Source: Planctomycetota bacterium (GTDB taxonomy: Bacteria > Planctomycetota > Planctomycetia > Planctomycetales > Planctomycetaceae). From it: DNA of 64,000 nt. Below are positions 1 to 8,782 of the stretch, piece by piece. The translations under genes and the position numbers were made by a program. The notes beneath the pieces are model-generated. The model was not told the DNA's origin. It made no database searches and saw only the letters and a list, made by a program, of their open reading frames with translations. The stretch is taken from positions 1-64,000 of the forward strand of contig JACTNB010000007.1 in the NCBI GenBank assembly GCA_014584345.1. The letters run 5' to 3'. The stretch's first letter is position 1. The number at the start of each line of letters is the position of its first letter.

Positions 1-3000
1 GATCTCATCGAATTCTGCCCCAGCAGCTTTCAGGGCAGTAGCAAACTTGTTGAGATCGTTTTCACAATGCGACCAGAGGTGGGTGGCAATCTCGCCGATC
101 TCTGCTCCCGCCTCCTTCATTGCTCGAGCGGCTTCGTCAACTCTCATTTTGAAATCGACAACGAGAGTTCTGGCGACTTCTCCCATGCCAGATTCCTGGT
201 AAATGATGGAAACTGCAGCGGCCACAAGGTGGGGATCATGGGTTGCCGCTGCTCCGATAAAGATCGCAGTCCGGCCTTCCTCTTTGAGTCGTTTCTGAAA
301 TTCTTGAATACGATCCTGCAGATCCCCCAGAGTTGTCCCGTCATGATGACGATAGATCGGGATCACTTTCTCGGGAGACAGGTAATCGCGGTCATACTGG
401 TCAAACTTAACAAGGCCGATCTCTCCTTTCAGCTGCAGCGTTGCATCGACGCCAAGCCCCACCGCGATCTGATCGGGGTTAATATCTTCAATACGGAGCT
501 TTGGATCTCCTTCATGTGGTGATACAAACGTGAAGTCACCATAAGCACGAACTCCAATCATTCCAGTGATTCTGGCCAGGTCAACCACGAACAGAAGATC
601 GCCTTCGCCGATGATATTAGCGGTCAGGCTGCCTCCAATCTTGAAGTTAGGCTCAACCTTGTCACCAGCTCCACCATTCATATCACCCACAATATAAAAG
701 GACTTACTGTCTATCCCTGTGATCATGTCAATGTCGAGGAAGAAACCCGGAGAGAGTGTGATTTCGACGGTGGCGTTGATGATTCCGAAATAACTGGCAA
801 CCAGTGTTTCCGGCATGACCGTCATTTCACCCAGCTTCTTTTCGAACCGCTGATCAATATCAAGACTGACTATGTCATAAGTCTCACCGCTGAGCATCCT
901 CCTTATGTTGTCTGTATTGAACAGGTCGAGCCGGAATTTAAGTTTATCGTGAGGCACTTCTGGTACGCTCTGATTCAGAAACGCGAGCGGTGCAATGACA
1001 TATTGAAGCCCCTGGGGGATCTCGAGCAGATCCATGACATTGGCTTCAAGAAGCGGAATCTTTGTTCCCAGAAACTTCTGCGTCGATTCCGGGAGAGGAT
1101 TGTTTTCTGCCAGCCGATTCAGCATGAAGTTTTTCAGGGCATCCTCAATCCCGTCTGCTCCCTGGAATGCTTCTACGATTTCTGTCAGTGAGGTACTATT
1201 GATGTCGTAGGTGAAGACATCATCCTTCAGGTCGTATGTGGCTCCGGCCGTCCAGGTGATTTTGTCAGGCAGCAAACCGCTGAGTGCTGGCCGAATAAAA
1301 GCAGGCAACTGACTCACCGGGCTGTCAACACTCATTTCTGCATCGACCTTGATGTCCGCATCGACAAGCACCTCAACGATATCGGCCTGCAGATCGGCAA
1401 GATAGAGCCGTTCATTATGAATGCTGTCCTGATCATCAACCATTAATTCCAGGCTTGCATCGATCAGGTGCTCTCCCTCAGGTGCAGTCGCAAAAACGTG
1501 CACGTTCACGAGATTGGGGATCTTGGCAGAACCTTCAACTGTTCCATCCGCAATCAATGAGACACCGACGTTTGCTCCTTCCTGAATAAACAATCCGCCT
1601 TCGGTATCCAGACCAAAAGTCATGTTCAGGTTGTACTCTGGTTGAATCGTCAGGTTTCCCGCGACATCCAGACTGATTCCTCCCTGCTTTCCAAACTGAC
1701 CTTCAGCTGTTGTTGAGATCGCATTTCCCAATTCATGTCGGTTCCAGGTAATCACGACCAGGTCCGTATACTGGCCAGTCAATAACTGCTCGAGAGTCAC
1801 GACCTGGTCGATGGTAAATCCCCGATCCTGCAGGTACTTACGAGTTCCTTCTGCAGGAAGATCAACATCCAGGAATTCATCAATCCGTTGTGTCAATTGA
1901 GCTTCGATTTCATCACCAACAACCGGAACATCGGAAATACGCGTTGCAAGTTCATGGGCATGATCTGCCAGTTCATCCAGCCCTTTATCAACTAGTTCTG
2001 CAAAGGCGTCGATGATTGCAGTTTCGTCCAGATCGAATTCACCCGTCTGGTTCGCCTCATCCCATTCTGCTGTCCCGCGGAGTCGGATCGGATCGGCCAT
2101 CCCCTTGACTGAGAGTTCAGCGGAGACATTACCGAAGTCAATGTCAGCCATCGTGGAATCGACTTTGATAAACTCCGAGAAATCATGATTTGAATCCAGG
2201 TATATCCTCTCTTCAAGGATTGCATCACCATCATCGACAGTGAGCGAATTCTCAAATGCAGTCTGACCGTCGGCCTGGACTTTCACCTGGACATTGGAAT
2301 TCGCCATGCCTTCTGCCTGGATCTGTCCTGAAGCGTTAAATTCCGTGTCAATCTTGCTTCCTTCTCGAACGAATCCACGTCCTTGTGCATCCAGACCAAA
2401 GACCAGGTCCAGTCCCAGATTCAATGTTCCCTGGAGCTGTCCATCAAACGCGGCATCAATCTGGCGCTCATCAATGGTGATCTGATCCTGGCCCGATGCG
2501 GTCAGAACAATCTGACGATCCGCTCCACGAGTCAGGCGAAGCAGGATCAAATCCTGTGATGCCGCAGATCCACTGGTCAGGAATGCGTCAATTTCAGAGA
2601 GTGAAGCATGTGATATCACACTCAGGCCAGCAGACTTCAAATCTCCTGCCTTAGACTGGGAATGAATACCGTTCAAGTTTTCAGAGATTGCCTTGGTGAG
2701 CTGCTCCTGGGCGGATTTGCCGAGTAGATCTAAATTTTGAACACTTCCTCCAAGAGCATTTGATTCCTGCTGTATCTTCTGAACGAGCGAAATCACGGCT
2801 GGAATAAGTTGCTCTGGAACCAGTTGCTCATTGCTGCTCTCTATTCCAGGCAGTTGAGTAGCATCTACAGTAAAAGTCACTCCGGACATCATTTGCCGGA
2901 CTTCCAGAACTTCGGCTGCATACTGAGTGAAGACGGGCCTGCGACGAAAACCAGCTCCTACTATTTCCTCCATCTGCTTGCCGGTCAGCTGCTCAAAAAC

Positions 3001-3042
3001 AGGGAGATCTTCAATCCGAATTCGTGATGCGTTGGCAGCCAT
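1..3042 (-). CDS. Giant repetitive surface/extracellular protein, partial (C-terminus outside window)
   Basis: The frame is open without a stop from an ATG at 3042 to base 1, so at least 1014 residues are encoded and the C-terminus is missing. There is no classical signal peptide. The N-terminus reads NASRIRIEDLP then LTGKQMEEIVGAGFRRR, resembling the charged leader of other planctomycete giant proteins. Two homologous beta-rich units of about 260 residues are visible, each with an FGLD-x-x-G motif (near residues 214 and 477). Near the window edge come short alpha-helical repeats of the type AxAMKEAGAEIGEIA / ATALKAAGAEFDEI. I infer a secreted or cell-surface structural protein; no catalytic motif is visible. 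An ECF-type promoter element lies about 110 bp upstream. The family assignment is by resemblance only. Confidence 0.75.
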   Translation of the reverse strand, partial: MAANASRIRIEDLPVFEQLTGKQMEEIVGAGFRRRPVFTQYAAEVLEVRQMMSGVTFTVDATQLPGIESSNEQLVPEQLIPAVISLVQKIQQESNALGGSVQNLDLLGKSAQEQLTKAISENLNGIHSQSKAGDLKSAGLSVISHASLSEIDAFLTSGSAASQDLILLRLTRGADRQIVLTASGQDQITIDERQIDAAFDGQLQGTLNLGLDLVFGLDAQGRGFVREGSKIDTEFNASGQIQAEGMANSNVQVKVQADGQTAFENSLTVDDGDAILEERIYLDSNHDFSEFIKVDSTMADIDFGNVSAELSVKGMADPIRLRGTAEWDEANQTGEFDLDETAIIDAFAELVDKGLDELADHAHELATRISDVPVVGDEIEAQLTQRIDEFLDVDLPAEGTRKYLQDRGFTIDQVVTLEQLLTGQYTDLVVITWNRHELGNAISTTAEGQFGKQGGISLDVAGNLTIQPEYNLNMTFGLDTEGGLFIQEGANVGVSLIADGTVEGSAKIPNLVNVHVFATAPEGEHLIDASLELMVDDQDSIHNERLYLADLQADIVEVLVDADIKVDAEMSVDSPVSQLPAFIRPALSGLLPDKITWTAGATYDLKDDVFTYDINSTSLTEIVEAFQGADGIEDALKNFMLNRLAENNPLPESTQKFLGTKIPLLEANVMDLLEIPQGLQYVIAPLAFLNQSVPEVPHDKLKFRLDLFNTDNIRRMLSGETYDIVSLDIDQRFEKKLGEMTVMPETLVASYFGIINATVEITLSPGFFLDIDMITGIDSKSFYIVGDMNGGAGDKVEPNFKIGGSLTANIIGEGDLLFVVDLARITGMIGVRAYGDFTFVSPHEGDPKLRIEDINPDQIAVGLGVDATLQLKGEIGLVKFDQYDRDYLSPEKVIPIYRHHDGTTLGDLQDRIQEFQKRLKEEGRTAIFIGAAATHDPHLVAAAVSIIYQESGMGEVARTLVVDFKMRVDEAARAMKEAGAEIGEIATHLWSHCENDLNKFATALKAAGAEFDEI

Positions 3043-3152
3043 GGCTTGAAACCTTATTAGGAAACCTGATGCAGGGAACTCAATGAACTCATTGTTCCGT
3101 CAAACACCATTCGGACAGGAATTGAGATCCTGGAACAGTGTCGACACAGGGA

Positions 3153-3181
3153 ACTACGCACCAGGTATTTCAAACATTTCA
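3153..3181 (-). promoter_or_regulatory. ECF-type promoter for the giant protein gene
   Basis: Read on the minus strand, TGAAAT (-35) is followed after exactly 17 bp by CGTAGT (-10). The flanking bases CTGAAATGTTTGA and TGGTGCGTAGTT are shared with the element at 6831-6859 at the same spacing. The spacing and a CGTA-type -10 fit ECF sigma promoters. It gives a leader of about 100 nt before the ATG at 3042. The rest of the 348-bp gap 3043-3390 shows no convincing gene. Confidence 0.7.
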
Positions 3182-3390
3182 GGGATTTTGAAAATTTGTC
3201 GATTTCCGGTCGGAAATCCAGCTGGCTGCAAGCAGTCCAGACGGGAAGTGCTTTGATTCAGGGGGATTTGAACATTTACCCGTCAATATGAGACAAAATG
3301 GTCCGCAATTGATTACTGAAGCCCCAACACAGATTCTGCCGAAATCTTCCAGGATTTTGAGCAGTCGCACTCAGCCCATAAGGTCTTTTG

Positions 3391-3696
3391 CTATCTGGAC
3401 TTCTGGTAACGCCTGCGAAACTCAGAAAAGTTCAGGATTTCTCGGATACCGGCTTCGCGTTCCACCACAATCATCAGTTTCTCATCAATTACTGCAGGAT
3501 CGCTCTGAAGCAGTTCACCAGCTGCGGAGATGGTTGCGGAGCCGGAGCCCGAGAATGGCACCGCTGTCCACTCAACATTGAGATCTTTACTGAAATAGCG
3601 GACAATTCCGCCGGCATGTCCGCTGAAGAGTTTCTCTTCTTTCTTATTCAGAAGTCCAATGTATAAATCGTTCTCGCGATCATGGGGTCCCCTCAT
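3391..3696 (-). CDS. Small unknown protein downstream of the kinase
   Basis: 101 residues starting MRGPHDREND. The ATG at 3696 lies inside the last codons of the kinase gene (17-nt overlap), which suggests translational coupling. A longer reading of the frame (to 3858) would overlap the kinase by 179 nt and is less likely. The composition is that of a real soluble protein (ends EREAGIREILNFSEFRRRYQKSR). I recognise no family. Its place directly after the kinase suggests a partner or accessory of the kinase/sigma pair, but that is inference from position only. Confidence 0.55.
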   Translation of the reverse strand: MRGPHDRENDLYIGLLNKKEEKLFSGHAGGIVRYFSKDLNVEWTAVPFSGSGSATISAAGELLQSDPAVIDEKLMIVVEREAGIREILNFSEFRRRYQKSR

Positions 3697-6600
3697 GTGG
3701 CTTATCTGTGACTGGAGTCGAGGGAATTTGCGAAAGAACAATCCGAAAGCCGAGATAGCTCCGTTTGTCTCCCGGTGTATGATTAAATCGATCTGCCGAC
3801 CGGCAGTATGAAGCCGGATCATCGTAACCTCCGCTCCGAAAAACACGGTTAACTCCATCTAATTCAACAAGGGGATCCTTCCCTCCGGGCAACTTCGGTT
3901 GATAGGCATCCAGACACCATTCAAACACATTGCCATGGACATCATATAATCCCCATGGATTTGGCTTTTTGGCAGCAACAAGATGGGGGTAGCTCTCTCC
4001 CTTTGCACTGCCGCCACTGACAGCCCCAAACCAGGCATAGTCGTTCAACTGGCTCACGTCATTTCCGAAACTGAATGCCGTCTGGCTTCCGGCACGGCAG
4101 GCGTATTCCCATTCAGCTTCTGTTGGAAGCCGATAATGCCAATCTGCCGGTATCAACCCCAATTCCCGTTCTCTAGTCGTGATCTTTTGACAGAAATCCA
4201 AAGCGTCTTGCCAACTGATCTTTGTAATAGGGTAATCATTCCCCTGAATGATGTTCGTATCCTCTATCCAAGGCTCGGTCCCCATTACCCTCTGCCATGC
4301 CTGTTGAGTCACCTCCGTAGTTGCCATCTGGAATGCTTGCGTGATCGCAGTCTTAATCTGCGCTTCATCATTGGACCCTCCACCATTTTCAGATTCAGGA
4401 CTCCCCATCACAAATTCACCAGGTGGTATCAACCGAAACTTCATCCCGAAGGAGTTCTCGTGTTCAACAGGCACGCCGAGATACCTGGCCCAGGCTTCCT
4501 GATGGGCTTTCGCCTGGTCGGCATCAAAAGGGGCGATCGCCGGCTTCGGGGCATCCGATGGCCAGCCATGCCAGGCGGAACTCTGAATTGTTGTTGGCGG
4601 TGCCTGCTTCTCTTCTTTGCCGTTTGTCATTACATAATTGGAATTGACCGGCACCCACTTCGGGGTACCACGAATGATGGCATGATTGTTATTGCCTGAG
4701 GAGTCGGTCAGCTGATTTCCCTGGCCTTCATCACAGTGGTAAATAGCGATGGTATGTTCGTCTGGCTCGAACAGCTCTGCAGGGATCTGATAATTCCAGC
4801 CAGAATAGCGTGACACATTGGAGATGCGAATTTCATCAATGGGCCCCGTGTACTGTTCCTTAAAAACCTGCTTTTCCTCATCGTAATACGCAAAGAAAGC
4901 CAACAGGGCCCCCGTTTCCCGAAAGTTCTTTCCATTATCGTCCTTGGGCTCCTTCATTTCTGCAAGTTGCTTGCCATTTAACCACAACTGCCACAACCGG
5001 TTTTTTAATGTAAAGGCGAGATGAACACGTTTGGGCAAGTTTGCTGGCATCGTTCCGGCACCATGCGCAAACCTGTTAGTACCTCTGTAGAAGACCTCAG
5101 CCTGAAGCTCTGATTTCTCAAGCCAGATGTTCAAAAATGTGTAAACATCTTTTTCAACTAACCGAAAAATACGTCCCGAGTGTGTGGAGTCAATCCAGCA
5201 TTCGATTGTCAGTTCCTGGTCAGAACTCCAGGGGAGCGGATCGAGATAGACATCACCTCCTGGCGTGCCTTCCGGAAAAACCATTGCCAGATTTGTGCGG
5301 TTGGAAACCTTTATGGGTGGTGGAGTGTTAGCACCGCCCAAATCGGTCTGCCCGCCCGTATTCTTTCTCTCGGTTGCAGCCCCTCCATCGTCCGAAGTGA
5401 TCTCAATGCGGGTGTCATCATCAGTCCTGATGGTTGTGCGGGAGCCATCCTTGTTGATGAGGGTGATGATAATTCCAGCGAGCAATATGACTCCAAAGAA
5501 CGCCGCTCCCATGAGCAGAATTCTGGACTTGGGCGGATTTCGTTTTTCAGCAAGGAGAGTCTCCGGCTTGCTGCCGGGTGGCCTGGTGGAACCGGGCTGA
5601 ATTCGATTCAGCCGGACCTCAACGTCTGCGGCAGTGGAATACCGCTCATCCGGATTTTTTTTCAACAAGGTCTGAATGATCAAATCCAGGTCTGGATCGA
5701 TCTCGGGGAACAGTTCACGAAGCGGAGCAGGCTCACCACTTGCGACAGCGACCAGCACAGCGGTAACAACATTTCCAGAAAACGCATCCTGGCCTGAGAC
5801 CAGCCGATACAAGACACTTCCCAGGCTGAACAGGTCACAGCGATGATCGACAGCCTGACCTTGTGCCTGCTCGGGCGACATGTAGCGCGGCGTGCCCAGC
5901 ACGACACCCGAGGTCGTCAATTCCACATCGTCAGCATTGTTTCGTACCAGACCGAAATCGACGATACGGACGCGATCCGTCCCCTCCTGGAGCCAGATGT
6001 TGTCAGGCTTGATATCCCGATGAATCAGCCCCCGCTCGTGAGCCGCCTGCAGACCTGCTGCGATCTGACTGCCAATTCGGATGGTCTCCTCCTGGCTCAA
6101 TCGATCTCGCCGAGACATCCGGGACTTCAGTGATTCTCCTTTCAGAAGCTGCATGGCGATGAAAGGAACGCCGTTTTCCTCACCAACCTGGTAGATCGTG
6201 ACAATATTGTCATGCTCGATCGCGGCGGTTGCTTCTGCTTCCCGCAGGAAGCGTAATTTAGCCTCCTGATCGGTCGCGATTGCCGACTTCATCGCTTTCA
6301 GGGCAACCTGTCGTTTTAATCTGGGGTCTTCCGCACGAAAGACGACTCCCATTCCCCCGGATCCCAGAATTTCCAGGATCCGATATCCTCCGAGCCGCCC
6401 CAGTTCATCTTCTTCTTCAGGAGGAAGCAGGAAAGATGTCGCCTCTTCATGAAGCTGCAACTGCTTCTTTTGCTGCCGACTGAGATTGGTATCTTCGACT
6501 TCCTGGCCGAGCAAGGTCTGTTCATCGGAATCAGGTTGTTTATCAGAGAGAAGTTTCGCTCCATGCTCGATCAGGGAACTCAACAACGGAGCATCATTTG

Positions 6601-6790
6601 GGATGATCTGGCACGTCTCTCCGACGGCAAATAATGTGTTGATTTCATCAGCGGCAATGGAAGATTCTGCCAGTTGCAGACAATGCTCACAGGTCAGTAA
6701 GTGAGACTCCAATTCCTGCGAGACTTCTTTTGAGAGCTTTCCTGCAACCAAAAGCTCAACATCGTCAGGATCTGGACAGGGCGTCTTCAT
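3680..6790 (-). CDS. Membrane Ser/Thr protein kinase with zinc anti-sigma motif, LamG-like and FGE-sulfatase domains
   Basis: 1036 residues. The N-terminus carries C5, H30, C34 and C37 (HLLTCEHC), the zinc-binding pattern of anti-sigma zf-HC2 domains. A Hanks-type kinase domain follows (about residues 135-395): LGSGGMGVVFRA glycine loop, VALK lysine, HRDIKPDN catalytic loop, DFG, and GTPRYMSPEQ. A single membrane segment (near 430-450) leads to an extracytoplasmic LamG/concanavalin-like region (about 500-690) and a C-terminal formylglycine-generating-enzyme-type domain (GMKFRLIPPGEFVMGS ... RLPTEAEWEYACRAG ... GNVFEWC ... FRSGGYDD ... LGFRI). The gene sits directly downstream of an ECF sigma factor. 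Kinase-linked ECF groups are known in planctomycetes, where the kinase is thought to control the sigma factor. It has its own promoter in the 82-bp gap. The FGE-like domain is more likely a sensor or binding module than a maturase. Confidence 0.9.
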   Translation of the reverse strand: MKTPCPDPDDVELLVAGKLSKEVSQELESHLLTCEHCLQLAESSIAADEINTLFAVGETCQIIPNDAPLLSSLIEHGAKLLSDKQPDSDEQTLLGQEVEDTNLSRQQKKQLQLHEEATSFLLPPEEEDELGRLGGYRILEILGSGGMGVVFRAEDPRLKRQVALKAMKSAIATDQEAKLRFLREAEATAAIEHDNIVTIYQVGEENGVPFIAMQLLKGESLKSRMSRRDRLSQEETIRIGSQIAAGLQAAHERGLIHRDIKPDNIWLQEGTDRVRIVDFGLVRNNADDVELTTSGVVLGTPRYMSPEQAQGQAVDHRCDLFSLGSVLYRLVSGQDAFSGNVVTAVLVAVASGEPAPLRELFPEIDPDLDLIIQTLLKKNPDERYSTAADVEVRLNRIQPGSTRPPGSKPETLLAEKRNPPKSRILLMGAAFFGVILLAGIIITLINKDGSRTTIRTDDDTRIEITSDDGGAATERKNTGGQTDLGGANTPPPIKVSNRTNLAMVFPEGTPGGDVYLDPLPWSSDQELTIECWIDSTHSGRIFRLVEKDVYTFLNIWLEKSELQAEVFYRGTNRFAHGAGTMPANLPKRVHLAFTLKNRLWQLWLNGKQLAEMKEPKDDNGKNFRETGALLAFFAYYDEEKQVFKEQYTGPIDEIRISNVSRYSGWNYQIPAELFEPDEHTIAIYHCDEGQGNQLTDSSGNNNHAIIRGTPKWVPVNSNYVMTNGKEEKQAPPTTIQSSAWHGWPSDAPKPAIAPFDADQAKAHQEAWARYLGVPVEHENSFGMKFRLIPPGEFVMGSPESENGGGSNDEAQIKTAITQAFQMATTEVTQQAWQRVMGTEPWIEDTNIIQGNDYPITKISWQDALDFCQKITTRERELGLIPADWHYRLPTEAEWEYACRAGSQTAFSFGNDVSQLNDYAWFGAVSGGSAKGESYPHLVAAKKPNPWGLYDVHGNVFEWCLDAYQPKLPGGKDPLVELDGVNRVFRSGGYDDPASYCRSADRFNHTPGDKRSYLGFRIVLSQIPSTPVTDKPHEGTP

Positions 6791-6830
6791 TTTTGCACTT
6801 TTTCAGGAATGACAACATGTTTACCAGGTA

Positions 6831-6859
6831 ACTACGCACCACCCCTCTCAAACATTTCA
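6831..6859 (-). promoter_or_regulatory. ECF-type promoter for the kinase gene
   Basis: On the minus strand TGAAAT, 17 bp, CGTAGT, within the conserved blocks CTGAAATGTTTGA and TGGTGCGTAGTT also found at 3153-3181. It lies between the sigma-factor stop (6873) and the kinase start (6790), giving a leader of about 30 nt. The likely reading is that the adjacent ECF factor drives its own kinase gene. Confidence 0.7.
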
Positions 6860-6872
6860 GCAGAAATTGCGG

Positions 6873-7484
6873 TTAGTCCAGTAAACCCGCAAGTTCTTGA
6901 CGTAACCTCCTCAGCACTCGGCACTTGGCAATTCTGACCGCGTTTGCGGAAATCCCCAGTTCCCGGGCAATTTCCTCAGCAGAGCTCCCATCGGTGACAT
7001 ACCTCCAGCAGGCCTCCCAGGTCACTGGCTCAAACTCACTCATAATAAGTGTCCGAGCTCTCTGAACCAGAAAGGCCTGATACTCGGACTCATCAAACAG
7101 ATCGCTGGATTCTGCCTGAGGAAGCCTTTCCATGAATGAGGATTGACTGGTAATGGGGCGTAGCTTACGTCGTCGCTCCCAATCTCTGGCTCGATTGAGC
7201 GTAATGGTCTGCAGCCAGCCACGGAATCGCATATCCGGGTTGTATTCAAAGCTCGGCAACTTTGTGACCAATGTCACCAGGACATCCTGGACAAGGTCCG
7301 CCGCATCTTCAGCATTCAGGCCATGCTGGCGTGCCCAGTAAAAGATCAAAGGCACATAAAGTTCAACAAATCGAGCCCAGGCTGTTCCAGTGTCAGCCTG
7401 CTTCAAACGTTCGAGAAGATTGACTGAAGTACTGTCCAAGCAGTTAGCCCTGAGGAGTGAATTCGTCTCTGCTGCATTGTTCAC
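6873..7484 (-). CDS. ECF RNA polymerase sigma factor
   Basis: 203 residues. Region 2 is recognisable (ARFVELYVPLIFYWARQHGLNAEDAADLVQDVLVTL, then FRGWLQTITLNRARDWERRRK). Region 4 contains the helix-turn-helix SSAEEIARELGISANAVRIAKCRVLRRLRQEL. The start is a GTG at 7484 with a poor ribosome site; an in-frame stop lies just upstream, so no longer start exists. It precedes the zinc-motif kinase on the same strand, the arrangement of kinase-associated ECF groups. The end of the insertion sequence is only 34 bp upstream, so the native promoter may have been displaced. I infer that it directs RNA polymerase to the paired elements at 3153 and 6831. Confidence 0.9.
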   Translation of the reverse strand: MNNAAETNSLLRANCLDSTSVNLLERLKQADTGTAWARFVELYVPLIFYWARQHGLNAEDAADLVQDVLVTLVTKLPSFEYNPDMRFRGWLQTITLNRARDWERRRKLRPITSQSSFMERLPQAESSDLFDESEYQAFLVQRARTLIMSEFEPVTWEACWRYVTDGSSAEEIARELGISANAVRIAKCRVLRRLRQELAGLLD

Positions 7485-7517
7485 ATGTTACTGAATCAAA
7501 TCGAAATTGCCACAATT

Positions 7518-7535
7518 CCAGGCCAATTGCATGAA
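7518..7535 (+). repeat. Left terminal inverted repeat of the ISAs1 element
   Basis: CCAGGCCAATTGCATGAA, identical to the reverse complement of 8765-8782. The true outer boundary may be one base inside (CAGG...), as many ISAs1 ends begin with CAG. Confidence 0.8.
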
Positions 7536-7536
7536 A

Positions 7537-8747
7537 TCATGCCTGATTTCCTGTCAGATATCGCAGTAAGTGTTTTGGATTGCGTGCGGCGGCACGTCGT
7601 TTCCGACGCATGCTTTTGTTTTCGCTCGTGTATCGTTTGACGATCGACAACGCCAGGCGGCGGAAAATGGCCGCATTCGCCGGACCGTTATTCTTGCGAA
7701 TCCGGCTTGTATCTTCTGCAAATGTCACGTCCAGAGTCCAGTGCAACTGGTTCTCAATCTTCCAGTGGTCCCGAATTTGCTTCGCCAGATTTCTTACCTT
7801 TGGTTCCAGCGAACTGATGAAATAGACCAGCTCCTGTGACGTCTTCCCGTTCACTGTCCGCTCACGATAGACCATGCCGATCGTTTTGATGTCTGTCCAC
7901 CCCAGTTGACGGAGTTCCGCAGGAGCCGGAAAGACCGTGTAGCGACGATACTCCTCGCGGCTGCCATTCTTTTCTCGTGTCACATGCGAGCGGACGCGGG
8001 AGTGCTCGAAGTTCCCCTCAGCCAGTTCCTCGAACTTGCGGTTGATGGTGTTGTACAGACTCGGCTGGTTCCGCTTGACCGTCAGCACATAGTCGGCCCC
8101 TTGTTGGCGTATCTGTTTCGCGGTGGACTTGGTGGTGTGCATGGCATCGAGCGTGACAATCGCCCCGGTCAGCTCCAGCATTTCCAGCAGTTTCGGGACC
8201 GCTGTCCGCTCATTGGAACCGGCTTCAACGGGCAACTGACCCAGGCACAGATGCAGTTCGCTCGACCAGGCGGTGACCACCTGCAGGGCGTCCGTGCCGG
8301 CCGCCTGATCGAAGCTGTGTCGGATGGTTTTTCCATCCAGATGAACGCCCTTTCCCTCAAGGCTCAACTGGAGTGACTCGACAAACCGGGCCAGACATTC
8401 GGCCAGTGCGACAGGATCCAGCCTGCCAAGGGGCGGCTGAATGTGTCATGGGAAGGAACGCCGTTGGGTAACGCGAGATACTTGCGGAACCAGTCGATGT
8501 TTTCCTCGGCATGATCAGCGACTTCGACCCAGTCATCACAGGCCGCGACCGTACAGCAGACGGCCATGAAAATCATTTCCGGCAGCAAGTAGAGCACTTT
8601 GGCATCCTGACGCGGATCGGGGAGGTCTTCCAGAAAAAGTATAAATTGCATGGGCTCGGTAAACATGACAATACTCCCGGCAAAAGCTGCAATATTCCCT
8701 GCGCAGACCGTGACCGCACTGGTCTCACGCACCGAGATCAAAATCAT
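7537..8747 (-). pseudogene. ISAs1 transposase, frameshifted
   Basis: The N-terminal part (8364-8747) carries DLPDPRQDAKVLYLLPEMIFMAV and LPNGVPSHDTFSR. The C-terminal part (7537-8367) carries VHLDGKTIRHS, IVTLDAMHTTK and IENQLHWTLDVTFAEDTSRIR, the DDE residues of the ISAs1 family. The two halves are in different frames. The break is at about 8425-8435, just after SHDTFSR: the shifted reading gives LGRLDPVALAECLARFVESLQ, which is what the family has there, so one base appears to be lost. The enzyme is therefore probably inactive unless programmed frameshifting restores it, for which I see no slippery heptamer. Confidence 0.85.
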
Positions 8748-8764
8748 GCATTTCCAATGCCAGA

Positions 8765-8782
8765 TTCATGCAATTGGCCTGG
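8765..8782 (-). repeat. Right terminal inverted repeat of the ISAs1 element, supplying an integrase start codon
   Basis: Reverse complement of 7518-7535. On the plus strand it reads TTCATGCAATTGGCCTGG; its ATG at 8768 opens the integrase frame and encodes the first five residues MQLAW. Confidence 0.8.

Larger units (their letters stand above)
7518..8782 (-). mobile_element. ISAs1-family insertion sequence
   Basis: About 1265 bp bounded by an 18-bp perfect terminal inverted repeat, CCAGGCCAATTGCATGAA at 7518-7535 and its complement at 8765-8782. The interior is filled by an ISAs1 (H-repeat-associated) transposase on the minus strand. No target duplication is visible in the flanks. The left end is next to the sigma-factor gene and the right end runs into the integrase gene, so the element sits at the junction of chromosome and island remnant. 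Confidence 0.8.

Noticed and set aside
3391..3858. 155-residue version of the small gene after the kinase
   Set aside because: It would overlap the kinase by 179 nt; the ATG at 3696 gives a 17-nt overlap and a plausible protein.
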